DNA of 64,000 bases, from positions 30,173-94,172 of the forward strand of contig NZ_JBHRSW010000023.1 in NCBI RefSeq assembly GCF_042646125.1, read 5' to 3'. The notes below the pieces were generated by a model. It saw only the letters and a list, made by a program, of their open reading frames with translations, made no database searches and was not told where the DNA came from. Below are positions 9,005 to 16,980 of this stretch, piece by piece. This stretch comes from Glaciecola flavus. GTDB taxonomy: Bacteria; Pseudomonadota; Gammaproteobacteria; Enterobacterales; Alteromonadaceae. Position 1 is the stretch's first letter. Each line of letters opens with the position of its first letter. The translations under genes and the position numbers were made by a program.

Positions 9005-9530
9005 AAGCTCGTACTTAAACTAACACCGAAAATGAAACCATTACGATGGTCAAGTATAAATGTGTTTTGGGCGAATTTAAAAACTGCTGTGTTTGACAAA
9101 GGGTACCGCAAGATTGCATGGTGTTTTCGGCTTGTATAGGCATATTTTTTCTCTTTTTTATTGTGAATAACTACTCGTGACCATGCTTACTTTAGCGTCA
9201 CTTGCATAGCGAGTCTTCACAAAGGTATAGTCTATTTATCACACTTTTGTAACAACTCGGACTACGGTTTAGCTATGCTTGCTCCTGTTGCAAAGCAAAA
9301 TGCAGCGAATGACTGAACGTTTATTCAGTCGAAAATAGCACGCTGTTTTGATAACTTGTGGTGGTACACATGTGCTATCAAAAGTTAGATTTGACTAGCC
9401 TAAGTCGGTCAAAACGGGATACACTATAATGAATAACGAAGAAGGTTTCGCTGTAGAATATTGTGGCTTCTGATAGGTGCCTATTACCTAGCTCAGAGCG
9501 ATTGCGGAACAAGAAAACAAAGGAAAAACA
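9005..9530. promoter_or_regulatory. 526-bp non-coding region upstream of ssb
   Basis: No gene was recognised. It contains a palindrome GACTGAA-N6-TTCAGTC (9311-9330), operator-like in form, and an 8-bp inverted repeat TTTTGATA/TATCAAAA (9346-9353 and 9376-9383). A good -10 hexamer TATAAT lies at 9425-9430 without a convincing -35 box. A LexA box of the CTGT-N8-ACAG type was looked for and not seen. Confidence 0.45.
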
Positions 9531-10073
9531 ATGGCCTCTCGTGGTGTAAATAAAGTAATTTTAGTCGGCAATTTGGGGAATGATCCCGAGATACGTTATA
9601 TGCCAAATGGCGGAGCAGTAGCTAATTTGAGTCTGGCAACCAGTGAAAGTTGGAAAGACCAGCAAGGTCAACAACAAGAGCGCACCGAATGGCACCGCAT
9701 TACTATGTACCGCAGATTGGCTGAAATAGCGGGAGAGTACTTAAGAAAAGGCTCGCAAATCTACATCGAAGGTAAATTGCAAACTCGTAAATGGCAAGAT
9801 CAACAAGGTAATGATCGTTACACCACGGAAATTATCGCCGATCAAATGCAAATGCTAGGAGGTCGAAACGACAACCAAGGGCAAGGGGGTGGCTATCAGC
9901 AAATGCCAAATCAAGGTGCCAATCAAGCGCCACAACAAGGCGGTTATCAGCCAGCTCCACAGCAAAACAATTACCAACGCCCTCCTCAGCAGTCGGCTCC
10001 TCAACAGCAACCGGCGCAAGCGCCTAAAATGTCAGAGCCAAGCTTTGATTATGATGATGATATTCCGTTTTGA
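9531..10073 (+). CDS. ssb: Single-stranded DNA-binding protein
   Basis: Binds and protects single-stranded DNA in replication, repair and recombination. The N-terminal OB fold (about residues 1-112) starts MASRGVNKVILVGNLGNDPE, followed by a Gln/Pro/Gly/Asn-rich flexible linker (about 113-165) and the acidic tip DYDDDIPF that docks SSB partner proteins. At 180 aa it is typical for gammaproteobacteria. The ribosome-binding site is AAAGGAAAAAC. It is close to uvrA, as in many relatives. Confidence 0.97.
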   Translation: MASRGVNKVILVGNLGNDPEIRYMPNGGAVANLSLATSESWKDQQGQQQERTEWHRITMYRRLAEIAGEYLRKGSQIYIEGKLQTRKWQDQQGNDRYTTEIIADQMQMLGGRNDNQGQGGGYQQMPNQGANQAPQQGGYQPAPQQNNYQRPPQQSAPQQQPAQAPKMSEPSFDYDDDIPF

Positions 10074-10109
10074 CCTAAGACAAAAATGAAAATGTTGAAA
10101 ACAATGTAG

Positions 10110-10140
10110 AAAGCAGCTAAATAGCGGCTTTATTAGTTTT
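10110..10140. terminator. Probable bidirectional terminator after ssb and the cupin gene
   Basis: Imperfect hairpin AAAGCAGCT-AAAT-AGCGGCTTT with a T-rich 3' flank on the plus strand, in the short convergent space between ssb and the cupin gene. One mismatch is in the stem. Confidence 0.55.
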
Positions 10141-10149
10141 ACATCAAAA

Positions 10150-11169
10150 CTATTTGAACAGAGGTGCTTTGGGCTGATTGTACCGTCGAGTAATATATAC
10201 AATGCAGTCCGTGTTACTTTGATTGGTAAAACTCCGTTGCGATTCAATTGGTGTGGAAAAATTATCTCCCTTTGTCAGTACACATGATTCTTCATTCGAT
10301 GTAACGGTTAGTTGTCCTTGATGTACAAACAAAACTTCTTCTTCAAAACGAATATGCAGTGGGATACTGGCTCCTGGTTCTAATTTTAGTGCCCGTACGA
10401 CAAAGCCGTGATTCCAGCCAAGCTTCGAAGCTGGTAAGCCTTCCGCTGAATTTTTACCGCCAACTAATGGGGTTTCGTATACCCCCTCGAATTGAGAGAG
10501 CGATGTATCTTGTAGCCATACAAAGCTTTCAGTTCGATGTACTATTGTTTTCAGTTCATCGCTATTCACCACTCTGTGTTCTTCGATTTGAGCTTGTGAC
10601 GTAACCGGCATCGGTGATTTATCTTCTGGGATCGATTGGCCTTGAGTTGTGTCTATTAAGCTACCGTCTTCAAGCAGAACAAGCCCAAACTCTTCGGCCA
10701 TTTTGAATACCTTTGGAGACCACAAAACTCGACCTGGATCATCACCGCCCAATATGGCATGAAGGTATCCTAAGCCTTTTTCTTCTCCCTCGGCAGCGCC
10801 TGCAATACATTCAAAACCACGAAAAACATCTGTAGGAATGGAAATCACATCTCCTGGCTTAAGCGTGATGCGGCCATCATCGGCATTAACACCTGAAATA
10901 AAATCCCAAGTGCCTGTGTGCACGACAAACACTTCTTCGGTCAAGTGACTATGTTGGGAATTCAAGCAACCAGCAGGTTGCCTTGCTCCACCGATGTTGA
11001 ACCCGTGTGGAATAGAAATATGCACGTGCTGATCAGGGTTTTCAGCTACGCCCGGCCCTATAACAGTAAAGTTTTCTTTTTTGTCTGAACCTGGGCTTCT
11101 GGTATCGATGAAAGCTGTGGTACAGGGAATTAATTCTTTATATTTTACAATACGAGATGTTAGTGACAT
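10150..11169 (-). CDS. Two-domain cupin protein (bicupin)
   Basis: A 339-residue cytoplasmic protein with two cupin folds, about residues 60-160 and 235-330. The first carries a metal-binding-like motif QHSHLTEEVFVVHTG (HxHx3E...G) and PGDVISIP, but its second motif lacks the usual histidine. The second cupin (IPLHIRFEEEVLFVHQG) retains a single histidine. It could be a dioxygenase, an isomerase or a binding protein; the sequence does not decide. AAGGAATTTCC precedes the ATG. It lies 24 bp after the SDR gene in the same direction and is therefore probably in its operon, under the TTCGAA palindrome at 11960. Confidence 0.78.
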   Translation of the reverse strand: MSLTSRIVKYKELIPCTTAFIDTRSPGSDKKENFTVIGPGVAENPDQHVHISIPHGFNIGGARQPAGCLNSQHSHLTEEVFVVHTGTWDFISGVNADDGRITLKPGDVISIPTDVFRGFECIAGAAEGEEKGLGYLHAILGGDDPGRVLWSPKVFKMAEEFGLVLLEDGSLIDTTQGQSIPEDKSPMPVTSQAQIEEHRVVNSDELKTIVHRTESFVWLQDTSLSQFEGVYETPLVGGKNSAEGLPASKLGWNHGFVVRALKLEPGASIPLHIRFEEEVLFVHQGQLTVTSNEESCVLTKGDNFSTPIESQRSFTNQSNTDCIVYITRRYNQPKAPLFK

Positions 11170-11193
11170 GGAAATTCCTTAAAATCGAATTTA

Positions 11194-11937
11194 CTACCTT
11201 GCCGTCCAACCTCCGTCAACCTTAATTGAGGTGCCGGTGATCATTGACGAAAGATCGCTGAGTAAGAAAGTACAAGCGTTAGCGACATCGCTAGTCGTGG
11301 CTAATTTGTTAAGAGGGATCATGTCGAGTACGAATTGTTTAAATTCAGGGTCTTCTAACATGGGTTGTGTCAATGGTGTTTGCACAAATGTTGGGGCGAC
11401 AGAGTTAACGCGAATATTCGACTCCGCTAATTCTACAGCAAGTGCTTTCGTAAACCCTTCAACACCGTGTTTCGACATGCAATAAAGGGTTCGTCCTGCT
11501 GAACCGACAAAACCCATTTGCGAGGACATGTTGACGATAGCGCCCTGATTGGCTTTTCTCATTGGCGTAATGGCCGCCTTGGTTGTTCGGTACAGTGATT
11601 TTATGTTCAAGTCGATAACGGTATCCACGTCTTCCAGTGGCTGTTTCTCGATAGGTGATACTTTATTGGTACCGACGTTATTGACGAGTCCATGCAATAT
11701 ATCTAGTTGATTGAGTCGACGGATAAATTGATCTGAAGATACATCCTCGCACCAACATTCTATTTGTTTTGGATAGAGACTTCGCAATTCGTCCAAATCA
11801 CTTTGAGTACGTGATACTGCAATTACACTAGCGCCCGCTTTTGCCGCGTGGCGAACGCAATCAAAGCCAATTCCCTTTCCTGCGCCCGTTACCAAAACTG
11901 TCTTCCCCTTCAATAAGCATGGAGAAAATCCAAACAT
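11194..11937 (-). CDS. Short-chain dehydrogenase/reductase
   Basis: Classical SDR of 247 aa. The NAD(P)-binding motif TGAGKGIG lies at about residues 17-24, the NNVG motif at about 87-90, the catalytic Ser in NMSSQMG (about 134-140) and the YxxxK pair in YCMSKHG. It ends in the usual GTSIKVDGGW. It oxidises or reduces a hydroxyl or keto group of an unknown substrate. GAGGGTAT precedes the ATG. It is the first gene of an SDR-cupin operon, divergent from the HisD-like gene across an intergenic region containing the putative LacI operator. Confidence 0.9.
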   Translation of the reverse strand: MFGFSPCLLKGKTVLVTGAGKGIGFDCVRHAAKAGASVIAVSRTQSDLDELRSLYPKQIECWCEDVSSDQFIRRLNQLDILHGLVNNVGTNKVSPIEKQPLEDVDTVIDLNIKSLYRTTKAAITPMRKANQGAIVNMSSQMGFVGSAGRTLYCMSKHGVEGFTKALAVELAESNIRVNSVAPTFVQTPLTQPMLEDPEFKQFVLDMIPLNKLATTSDVANACTFLLSDLSSMITGTSIKVDGGWTAR

Positions 11938-11959
11938 ATACCCTCTTAGCTATTATTAT

Positions 11960-11973
11960 TGCATTCGAAGTCA
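11960..11973. promoter_or_regulatory. Putative LacI-family operator (TTCGAA palindrome), site 1
   Basis: TGCATTCGAAGTCA lies between the divergent SDR and HisD-like genes. The identical 14-mer occurs at 26376-26389, and more symmetric versions at 16907 and 22637. A central CpG in an even-length palindrome fits LacI-family operators, and a LacI-type gene lies at 13330. Confidence 0.7.
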
Positions 11974-12040
11974 TTATTAAGTACGATAAATTTTTATGCA
12001 AGAAAAATCATTCTATTCATTGGAAATATCTGGAGCAACG

Positions 12041-13318
12041 ATGATTAATTATTTAAAGAAAGGTCCCTCAAAACAAGAGAAGGCGGAATCAAATAAAGAA
12101 GTTCAGCGTATCGTTGAAAACATTATCTCTGATATTGAAGCGAATGGTGATCAAGCGGTACTTTCTTATTCCGAAAAATTTGACAGATGGACTCCGGAGT
12201 CATTTAGATTGACTCGGGAGCAAATTGAAGCTTGTTATACTGAACTGGAGCAACAAGTCATCGATGACATTCGTTGGGCACAACAGCAAGTAAAGAATTT
12301 TGCGAAAATACAACGGGATTCAATGAAGGACGTAGAGGTAGAAACGCTTCCCGGTGTTACCCTCGGCCATAAGCACATCCCTGTAGAGAGTGTAGGTTGT
12401 TATGTACCAGGCGGAAAGTACCCACTAGTGGCCTCTGCGCATATGAGTGTGGTTACTGCAAAGGTAGCGGGTGTAAAACGTGTCATTGCTTGTGCTCCAC
12501 CTTTTGAGGGCAAGCCGTCTGCCGCTATTGTTGTCGCCATGGATATGGCCGGCGCTGACGAGATATATTGTTTTGGTGGTGTTCAAGCCGTTGCAGCAAT
12601 GGCGATAGGCACTGAGAGCATTGCTCCCGTGGATATGATCGTTGGACCAGGAAACGCATTTGTAGCCGAGGCGAAACGTCAACTCTTTGGTCGTGTCGGG
12701 ATCGATTTGTTTGCAGGTCCAACTGAAACCCTTGTTATTGCCGACGAATCTGTAGATGGTGAGTTGTGTGCTGCAGACCTGTTGGGCCAAGCGGAACACG
12801 GGGTCAACTCTCCAGCGGTGCTACTGACAAACAGTGAAAAGCTAGCGAACGAGACGATGAAAGAAGTTGAGCGTCAGCTCAAGATATTACCTACTGGTGA
12901 AATCGCGGGACGTGCATGGCGTGATTTTGGGGAAGTGATCGTTTGCGATACCTATGAAGAAATGCTGAATGTGGCAAATGAATTGGCCTTTGAGCATGTT
13001 CAAGTGATGACAGAAAACGTGGATTACTTTAAAGATAACATGCAAAACTTTGGGGCATTATTTTTGGGGCCAGAAACTAATGTGTCCTATGGAGATAAGT
13101 GTATTGGTACTAACCATACGCTACCAACAAAACGAGCCGCATGCTACACTGGTGGATTATGGGTAGGTAAATTCATCAAAACTTGTACATTCCAGCGTGT
13201 AACTGAACAGGCTTCTGTTTTAGTCGGTGAGTATTGTTCTCGTTTGTGTGCAGTTGAGGGATTTGCTGGTCACAAAGAACAAGCCGATATTCGTTTGCGT
13301 CGGTACAAAGATAAATAA
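12041..13318 (+). CDS. Histidinol dehydrogenase-family alcohol dehydrogenase (HpsN-like)
   Basis: A 425-residue zinc and NAD-dependent dehydrogenase of the HisD fold. Residues equivalent to the zinc ligands of HisD are present (Q250 and H253 in GQAEHG, D352 in YGDK, H411 in AGHKEQ), as is the general-base pair E318-H319 in AFEHVQ. No histidine-biosynthesis genes are nearby. The family contains catabolic members such as HpsN (sulfopropanediol 3-dehydrogenase) that oxidise a primary alcohol to an acid in two steps, so a catabolic role is more likely than histidine synthesis; the substrate is not proven. The start was chosen at 12041 because GGAG precedes it. It is the first gene of a four-gene operon with lacI, the hydrolase and the aldolase. 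Confidence 0.85.
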   Translation: MINYLKKGPSKQEKAESNKEVQRIVENIISDIEANGDQAVLSYSEKFDRWTPESFRLTREQIEACYTELEQQVIDDIRWAQQQVKNFAKIQRDSMKDVEVETLPGVTLGHKHIPVESVGCYVPGGKYPLVASAHMSVVTAKVAGVKRVIACAPPFEGKPSAAIVVAMDMAGADEIYCFGGVQAVAAMAIGTESIAPVDMIVGPGNAFVAEAKRQLFGRVGIDLFAGPTETLVIADESVDGELCAADLLGQAEHGVNSPAVLLTNSEKLANETMKEVERQLKILPTGEIAGRAWRDFGEVIVCDTYEEMLNVANELAFEHVQVMTENVDYFKDNMQNFGALFLGPETNVSYGDKCIGTNHTLPTKRAACYTGGLWVGKFIKTCTFQRVTEQASVLVGEYCSRLCAVEGFAGHKEQADIRLRRYKDK

Positions 13319-13329
13319 TAAATTAAACT

Positions 13330-14349
13330 ATGTCCACCAACGATAAGAAGCGCGTAACATCTTACGACGTCGCCAAAGAGGCGGGTGTTTCTCAATCTGC
13401 TGTCTCTCGAGTGTTTTTAGAGGGACGCAGTGTATCAAAAGCAACGCGTAAAAAAGTCTTAGCAACAGCCAATCGCATGGGCTATAAACCGAATGCAATA
13501 GCGAGGATGCTGATAACCAAGCGTTCAGGTATGGTTGCGGTAATCATGTCGACTACAGCTAACTTGAATTATCCGGAAGTACTGAGTCTGGTGAATGAGA
13601 ATTTGAGGCATCGCAACGAGAGACTATTGCTTTTTACTCTTGACGACGAAGCTGGCTTAAGTGCTTTACTGGAACAAATTTGGACATTTCAGGTTGATGG
13701 GGTTATCGCATTGGCGGCACATTTTGACCACCAGACACTGACCCAATTCAAAGAGCACGGCATACCTGTGGTTTTGTACAACAGAAAAGTGTCCGATCAA
13801 TCAGCAAATTCAGTTTGCTGCAACCACGAACACGGAATTGGTCTGCTCATAGATTTACTCATCGATCACAATCATAAGAACTTTCTAATTGTATCAGGTC
13901 CTTCTGTATCTGAAGTCGGTCGTGAACGCCGAGCTGTCGCCGTTACTCACCTAGAGAAAAAAGGATTTAGTGATGTTCCAATTGTAAGTGGTGACTATTC
14001 TTACGATTCTGGAAGGCAGGCACTGCGTCAACACGATCCCGTTAAAAGTAAAACAACCGCTGTAATTTGTGGGAATGATGCAATGGCTCTAGGCGTGATT
14101 GATGAAGCCCGTGAAACGTTTGGTTTAAAAATACCAGAGGATTTATCGGTTGTTGGATTTGACGGTATAAATCCAGCTAATTGGTATAGTTATCAGTTGA
14201 CTACAATAAAACAGCCAATTGAACAAATGACCAAAGCAGCGATTGATATTCTTATTGAACAGATAGAAGATCCTACAAGCCCTGCGCAGTTGAGAATGTG
14301 GTCGGGCAAATTGATAGAAGGAAATTCCGTTGCTAAAGCAAAATCATAA
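13330..14349 (+). CDS. LacI-family transcriptional regulator
   Basis: A 339-residue repressor. The N-terminal helix-turn-helix and hinge (about residues 9-60, YDVAKEAGVSQSAVSRVF then YKPNAIARML) are typical of LacI/GalR, followed by a periplasmic-binding-protein-like effector domain (about 62-335, with VVGFDGINPANW). It lies 11 bp after the HisD-like gene in the same operon. The repeated TTCGAA palindrome in this block is the obvious candidate operator, including one upstream of its own operon, so autoregulation is expected. The inducer is unknown, presumably the pathway substrate or an intermediate. Confidence 0.92.
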   Translation: MSTNDKKRVTSYDVAKEAGVSQSAVSRVFLEGRSVSKATRKKVLATANRMGYKPNAIARMLITKRSGMVAVIMSTTANLNYPEVLSLVNENLRHRNERLLLFTLDDEAGLSALLEQIWTFQVDGVIALAAHFDHQTLTQFKEHGIPVVLYNRKVSDQSANSVCCNHEHGIGLLIDLLIDHNHKNFLIVSGPSVSEVGRERRAVAVTHLEKKGFSDVPIVSGDYSYDSGRQALRQHDPVKSKTTAVICGNDAMALGVIDEARETFGLKIPEDLSVVGFDGINPANWYSYQLTTIKQPIEQMTKAAIDILIEQIEDPTSPAQLRMWSGKLIEGNSVAKAKS

Positions 14350-14357
14350 GTAGTCCT

Positions 14358-15089
14358 ATGTCAGTACAATGTATTGTTTTTATCCCAGGTACACTATGTA
14401 CCTCTCAAATGTTTGATCAAATTATTGAACAGTTTGCACATCAATATACCGATACAGACTTTATTGCGCTGGATTTCGTTGAAGAATCTACATTGCAAGC
14501 AATGGTTGATACACTCAATAACGCGATCAATGGGCGTTCGTGTGTACTAGTCGGATTTTCAATGGGGGGGATGGTTGCCATGCACGCATTGCGCTCACGC
14601 ATACCCAATTGTCAGGGCTTAGTGTTACTGAACAGTAATAGCCATGCTGATTTGGAAGGTAGAGAGGCAATGCGCCAAGCTCAAATAAATGAAGCCAAAC
14701 AAATTGGCTTTCAAACGCTATTTGAAAATTCGTTCCTACCAAATTACCTTTTCAGGGAAACTGACAATATTCGGCAACAAATATGGCAAATGGCAAAACA
14801 ACTCGGCTTGAGTACTTTTGAAAGGCAGTCAGCGGTGTTAGCTGAGAGACCTGATTCTTTATCATTGCTAGCGTCTCTCGACATACCCGTGCTGATTCTC
14901 GCAGGAGAGCATGACGTGTTATGTGCTGCTGAACATCAGAATGTAATGGCCGCTGCGATAAAAAAATCAACATTGGTATTTATTCATAATGCAGGCCATT
15001 TCGCTATTTTAGAGCAGTCAAAATTGGTAACGACTGAGCTAGAAAACTGGCTTAACTTCAATAAATTAATTGGATACACAGAATCGTGA
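14358..15089 (+). CDS. Alpha/beta hydrolase
   Basis: Cytoplasmic alpha/beta-fold hydrolase of 243 aa. The nucleophile elbow GFSMGG places Ser68, the acid is Asp186 (AGEHDVL) and the histidine His214 (NAGHFA), a complete triad; the oxyanion region is FIPGTLC. The likely reaction is cleavage of an ester, lactone, thioester or C-C bond in the catabolic pathway; the class cannot be fixed from sequence. It lies 8 bp after lacI, and its stop overlaps the GTG start of the aldolase gene, so it is translationally coupled. Confidence 0.88.
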   Translation: MSVQCIVFIPGTLCTSQMFDQIIEQFAHQYTDTDFIALDFVEESTLQAMVDTLNNAINGRSCVLVGFSMGGMVAMHALRSRIPNCQGLVLLNSNSHADLEGREAMRQAQINEAKQIGFQTLFENSFLPNYLFRETDNIRQQIWQMAKQLGLSTFERQSAVLAERPDSLSLLASLDIPVLILAGEHDVLCAAEHQNVMAAAIKKSTLVFIHNAGHFAILEQSKLVTTELENWLNFNKLIGYTES

Positions 15090-15853
15090 ACCTAAAACAG
15101 CGTTTACAAACGCGTGAACCTACTTTAGGCACCTTTGTAAAAACGACACACTACCATAACACTGAAGTATTAAGTCGTACTGCGTTACATGTGCTATGTT
15201 TAGATGCAGAACATGCTCCCTTCGATCGCAGTGATCTTGACAAATGCGTGCTTGCAGCGAGAGCAAGTCAAAAGCCCGTATTGGTTAGGATCCCAGATAG
15301 CGAGAGTGCAACCATTCTCAACACTCTTGATATTGGTGCTACGGGGATCGTCGTGCCCCATGTAAAAACAGCGGAGCAGATAAATGATATTATCAAGTAT
15401 TGTTACTTTGGCGATGGTGGCAGAGGTTATGCTGGCTCCTCTAGATTTGCAGAATATACTACATCAACTATTGCTGATAATTTAGCAAAAAACCGGTCAC
15501 AAACGTGTGTCATTGCGCAAATTGAAGACTTGTGTGCTTTGGATCAGCTGGATGCAATTTGTCAGGTCGAACATTTAGATTGCTTGTTTATAGGCACAAT
15601 GGACTTAACAGTGGCACTAAAAGCAAACTCGCCAAAAGACGCGAGTGTCGAAAGAGTTATCACAAATATTGTTGAAACTGCGCGTCGCCACAACGTTACT
15701 TTAGGTATGTTTGTATCCGATTTAAACGAACTACCAGATTGGTTAAATAAAGGAGTTAGCTTGTTTCTTTTGGGGTCAGATCATAGTTTTATTCTGTCTG
15801 GCGCTAAGCAGCTTAGTGCTACATTTGATGCAGCACAGAGCACTATTGCTTAA
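15086..15853 (+). CDS. HpcH/HpaI-family aldolase
   Basis: A 255-residue TIM-barrel class II aldolase-type protein. DAEHAPFD (about residues 40-47) is the family motif with the catalytic His, GATGIVVPHVKTAEQ carries the metal/substrate segment, and IAQIEDL holds the metal-binding Glu. Relatives split 4-hydroxy-2-oxo acids into pyruvate and an aldehyde, which would be a suitable last step of this catabolic block. The GTG start overlaps the stop of the hydrolase. It is convergent with the minus-strand SnoaL-like gene, overlapping it by about 11 bp. Confidence 0.87.
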   Translation: MNLKQRLQTREPTLGTFVKTTHYHNTEVLSRTALHVLCLDAEHAPFDRSDLDKCVLAARASQKPVLVRIPDSESATILNTLDIGATGIVVPHVKTAEQINDIIKYCYFGDGGRGYAGSSRFAEYTTSTIADNLAKNRSQTCVIAQIEDLCALDQLDAICQVEHLDCLFIGTMDLTVALKANSPKDASVERVITNIVETARRHNVTLGMFVSDLNELPDWLNKGVSLFLLGSDHSFILSGAKQLSATFDAAQSTIA

Positions 15854-16859
15854 TTGGGTTTAGGATAGAGGTTGTTCGTTCGATGATATCGAGGCCTTGT
15901 TGTTTTAACCAATAAGGAATATCAATTAATACCCAGTTTTCTTTCAACTTGTCGTCTTCTCTAGAGTAAATATCTGCAACGCGCATATCTGCAGGCTGGC
16001 TGCCACCGGGTAGACCAAGAAAACCCCCTGTCGAAGTATTGGTTAGGTTTGGCCAGCCAAAGAAGCAGGCGAATTCCCCTTCAGCTATTCGGCAAACATG
16101 ACCATTGAATTTTTTGTCTTTCAGTTGTTGTCTGAACGGATAACTATGCTGTTGCTGATATCGTGTGATTGTATAGCTTGCGCCAATTCCTGCGGGGCCA
16201 TACCACTCCATATCCTCATGCCACGTTTTGGCTAAAATAGCAGGCGGATAGTTGTCATTAGCCGTTATGTTTAATGTACTTAAGTCATCTATCATTGCTT
16301 CAACTAGCTTTAAGGTTTTCACCCCTGCTTCAGGAGATTGCACTTCAGTGAGGATACCATTGTGTTTGCGCGGACCGGGATAAACAAAATAATTGCCAGT
16401 TGTTGGAGGCAGTGGGTTCATTCCCACCATTTGCATAAAGCCGATAATGTCAAAGAATAGACCAGATTTAAGAATTTTGTCATTTTCGATGCAAAAAAAC
16501 TCTGCATATCTAAGCATCGTCATTTTTTGCGTTGCTCGAATATTGAGCCAATCACGATCAAAGAGTCCCAAAAAATGACCCATGCTCATTACCCAGACTT
16601 TTCCGTCATATTCATTTCGACCAGCCATGAATATGTCCTGACGCCTTTGTAAACGACAAAATGCTTTGTGCAAAGGCATCCACACTTTGTCTATAGCCTC
16701 TTTTTTGCTGCTCATCTGGTTAAATGGATACACCGCGAAACATTCGAATTCGTCCGAAACGAATTCATCAAAAATGCTTTCTATCGCATGGCTGGGTGCT
16801 TGTTCCAGTTTATTTAAATAATTGTTTATTAGCGATTTTTCACGTTGAAAGTTAGCCAC
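15843..16859 (-). CDS. Tandem SnoaL/NTF2-like protein 1
   Basis: A 338-residue protein made of two NTF2-like (SnoaL-type) halves, about residues 10-150 and 185-330, with no signal peptide. The second half carries the motif WYGPAGIG (about residue 219), shared with three other proteins in this block, and both halves end in a strand followed by a short helix; the second ends KENWVLIDI. SnoaL-type folds include cyclases, hydratases and isomerases as well as binding proteins; no activity can be assigned. The start is GTG with AGGACTTATA before it. It is divergent from the symporter, sharing the perfect palindrome at 16907. Confidence 0.8.
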   Translation of the reverse strand: MANFQREKSLINNYLNKLEQAPSHAIESIFDEFVSDEFECFAVYPFNQMSSKKEAIDKVWMPLHKAFCRLQRRQDIFMAGRNEYDGKVWVMSMGHFLGLFDRDWLNIRATQKMTMLRYAEFFCIENDKILKSGLFFDIIGFMQMVGMNPLPPTTGNYFVYPGPRKHNGILTEVQSPEAGVKTLKLVEAMIDDLSTLNITANDNYPPAILAKTWHEDMEWYGPAGIGASYTITRYQQQHSYPFRQQLKDKKFNGHVCRIAEGEFACFFGWPNLTNTSTGGFLGLPGGSQPADMRVADIYSREDDKLKENWVLIDIPYWLKQQGLDIIERTTSILNPIKQ

Positions 16860-16906
16860 TATAAGTCCTAAAAGCTATATCGTTGCAAACAAATGCTATT
16901 TTCTAA

Positions 16907-16920
16907 TGACTTCGAAGTCA
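16907..16920. promoter_or_regulatory. Putative LacI-family operator, site 2 (perfect palindrome)
   Basis: TGACTTCGAAGTCA is a perfect 14-bp palindrome in the divergent region between SnoaL-like protein 1 and the symporter operon. It is the best-matching copy of the block-wide TTCGAA motif. Confidence 0.75.
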
Positions 16921-16980
16921 AACGGTATTATAGTGATATTAGATATTTGATAAAAACAAATAACAAAGCAGAGGTCGTAC

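Noticed and set aside
10420..10440. AGCTTCGAAGCT palindrome in the cupin gene as another LacI operator
   Set aside because: It shares only the six central bases with the block motif, lies deep inside coding sequence and is far from a promoter.
12041..13318. hisD of histidine biosynthesis
   Set aside because: No other his genes are adjacent, and the neighbours are catabolic and regulatory, so a HisD-family catabolic dehydrogenase is the better reading.
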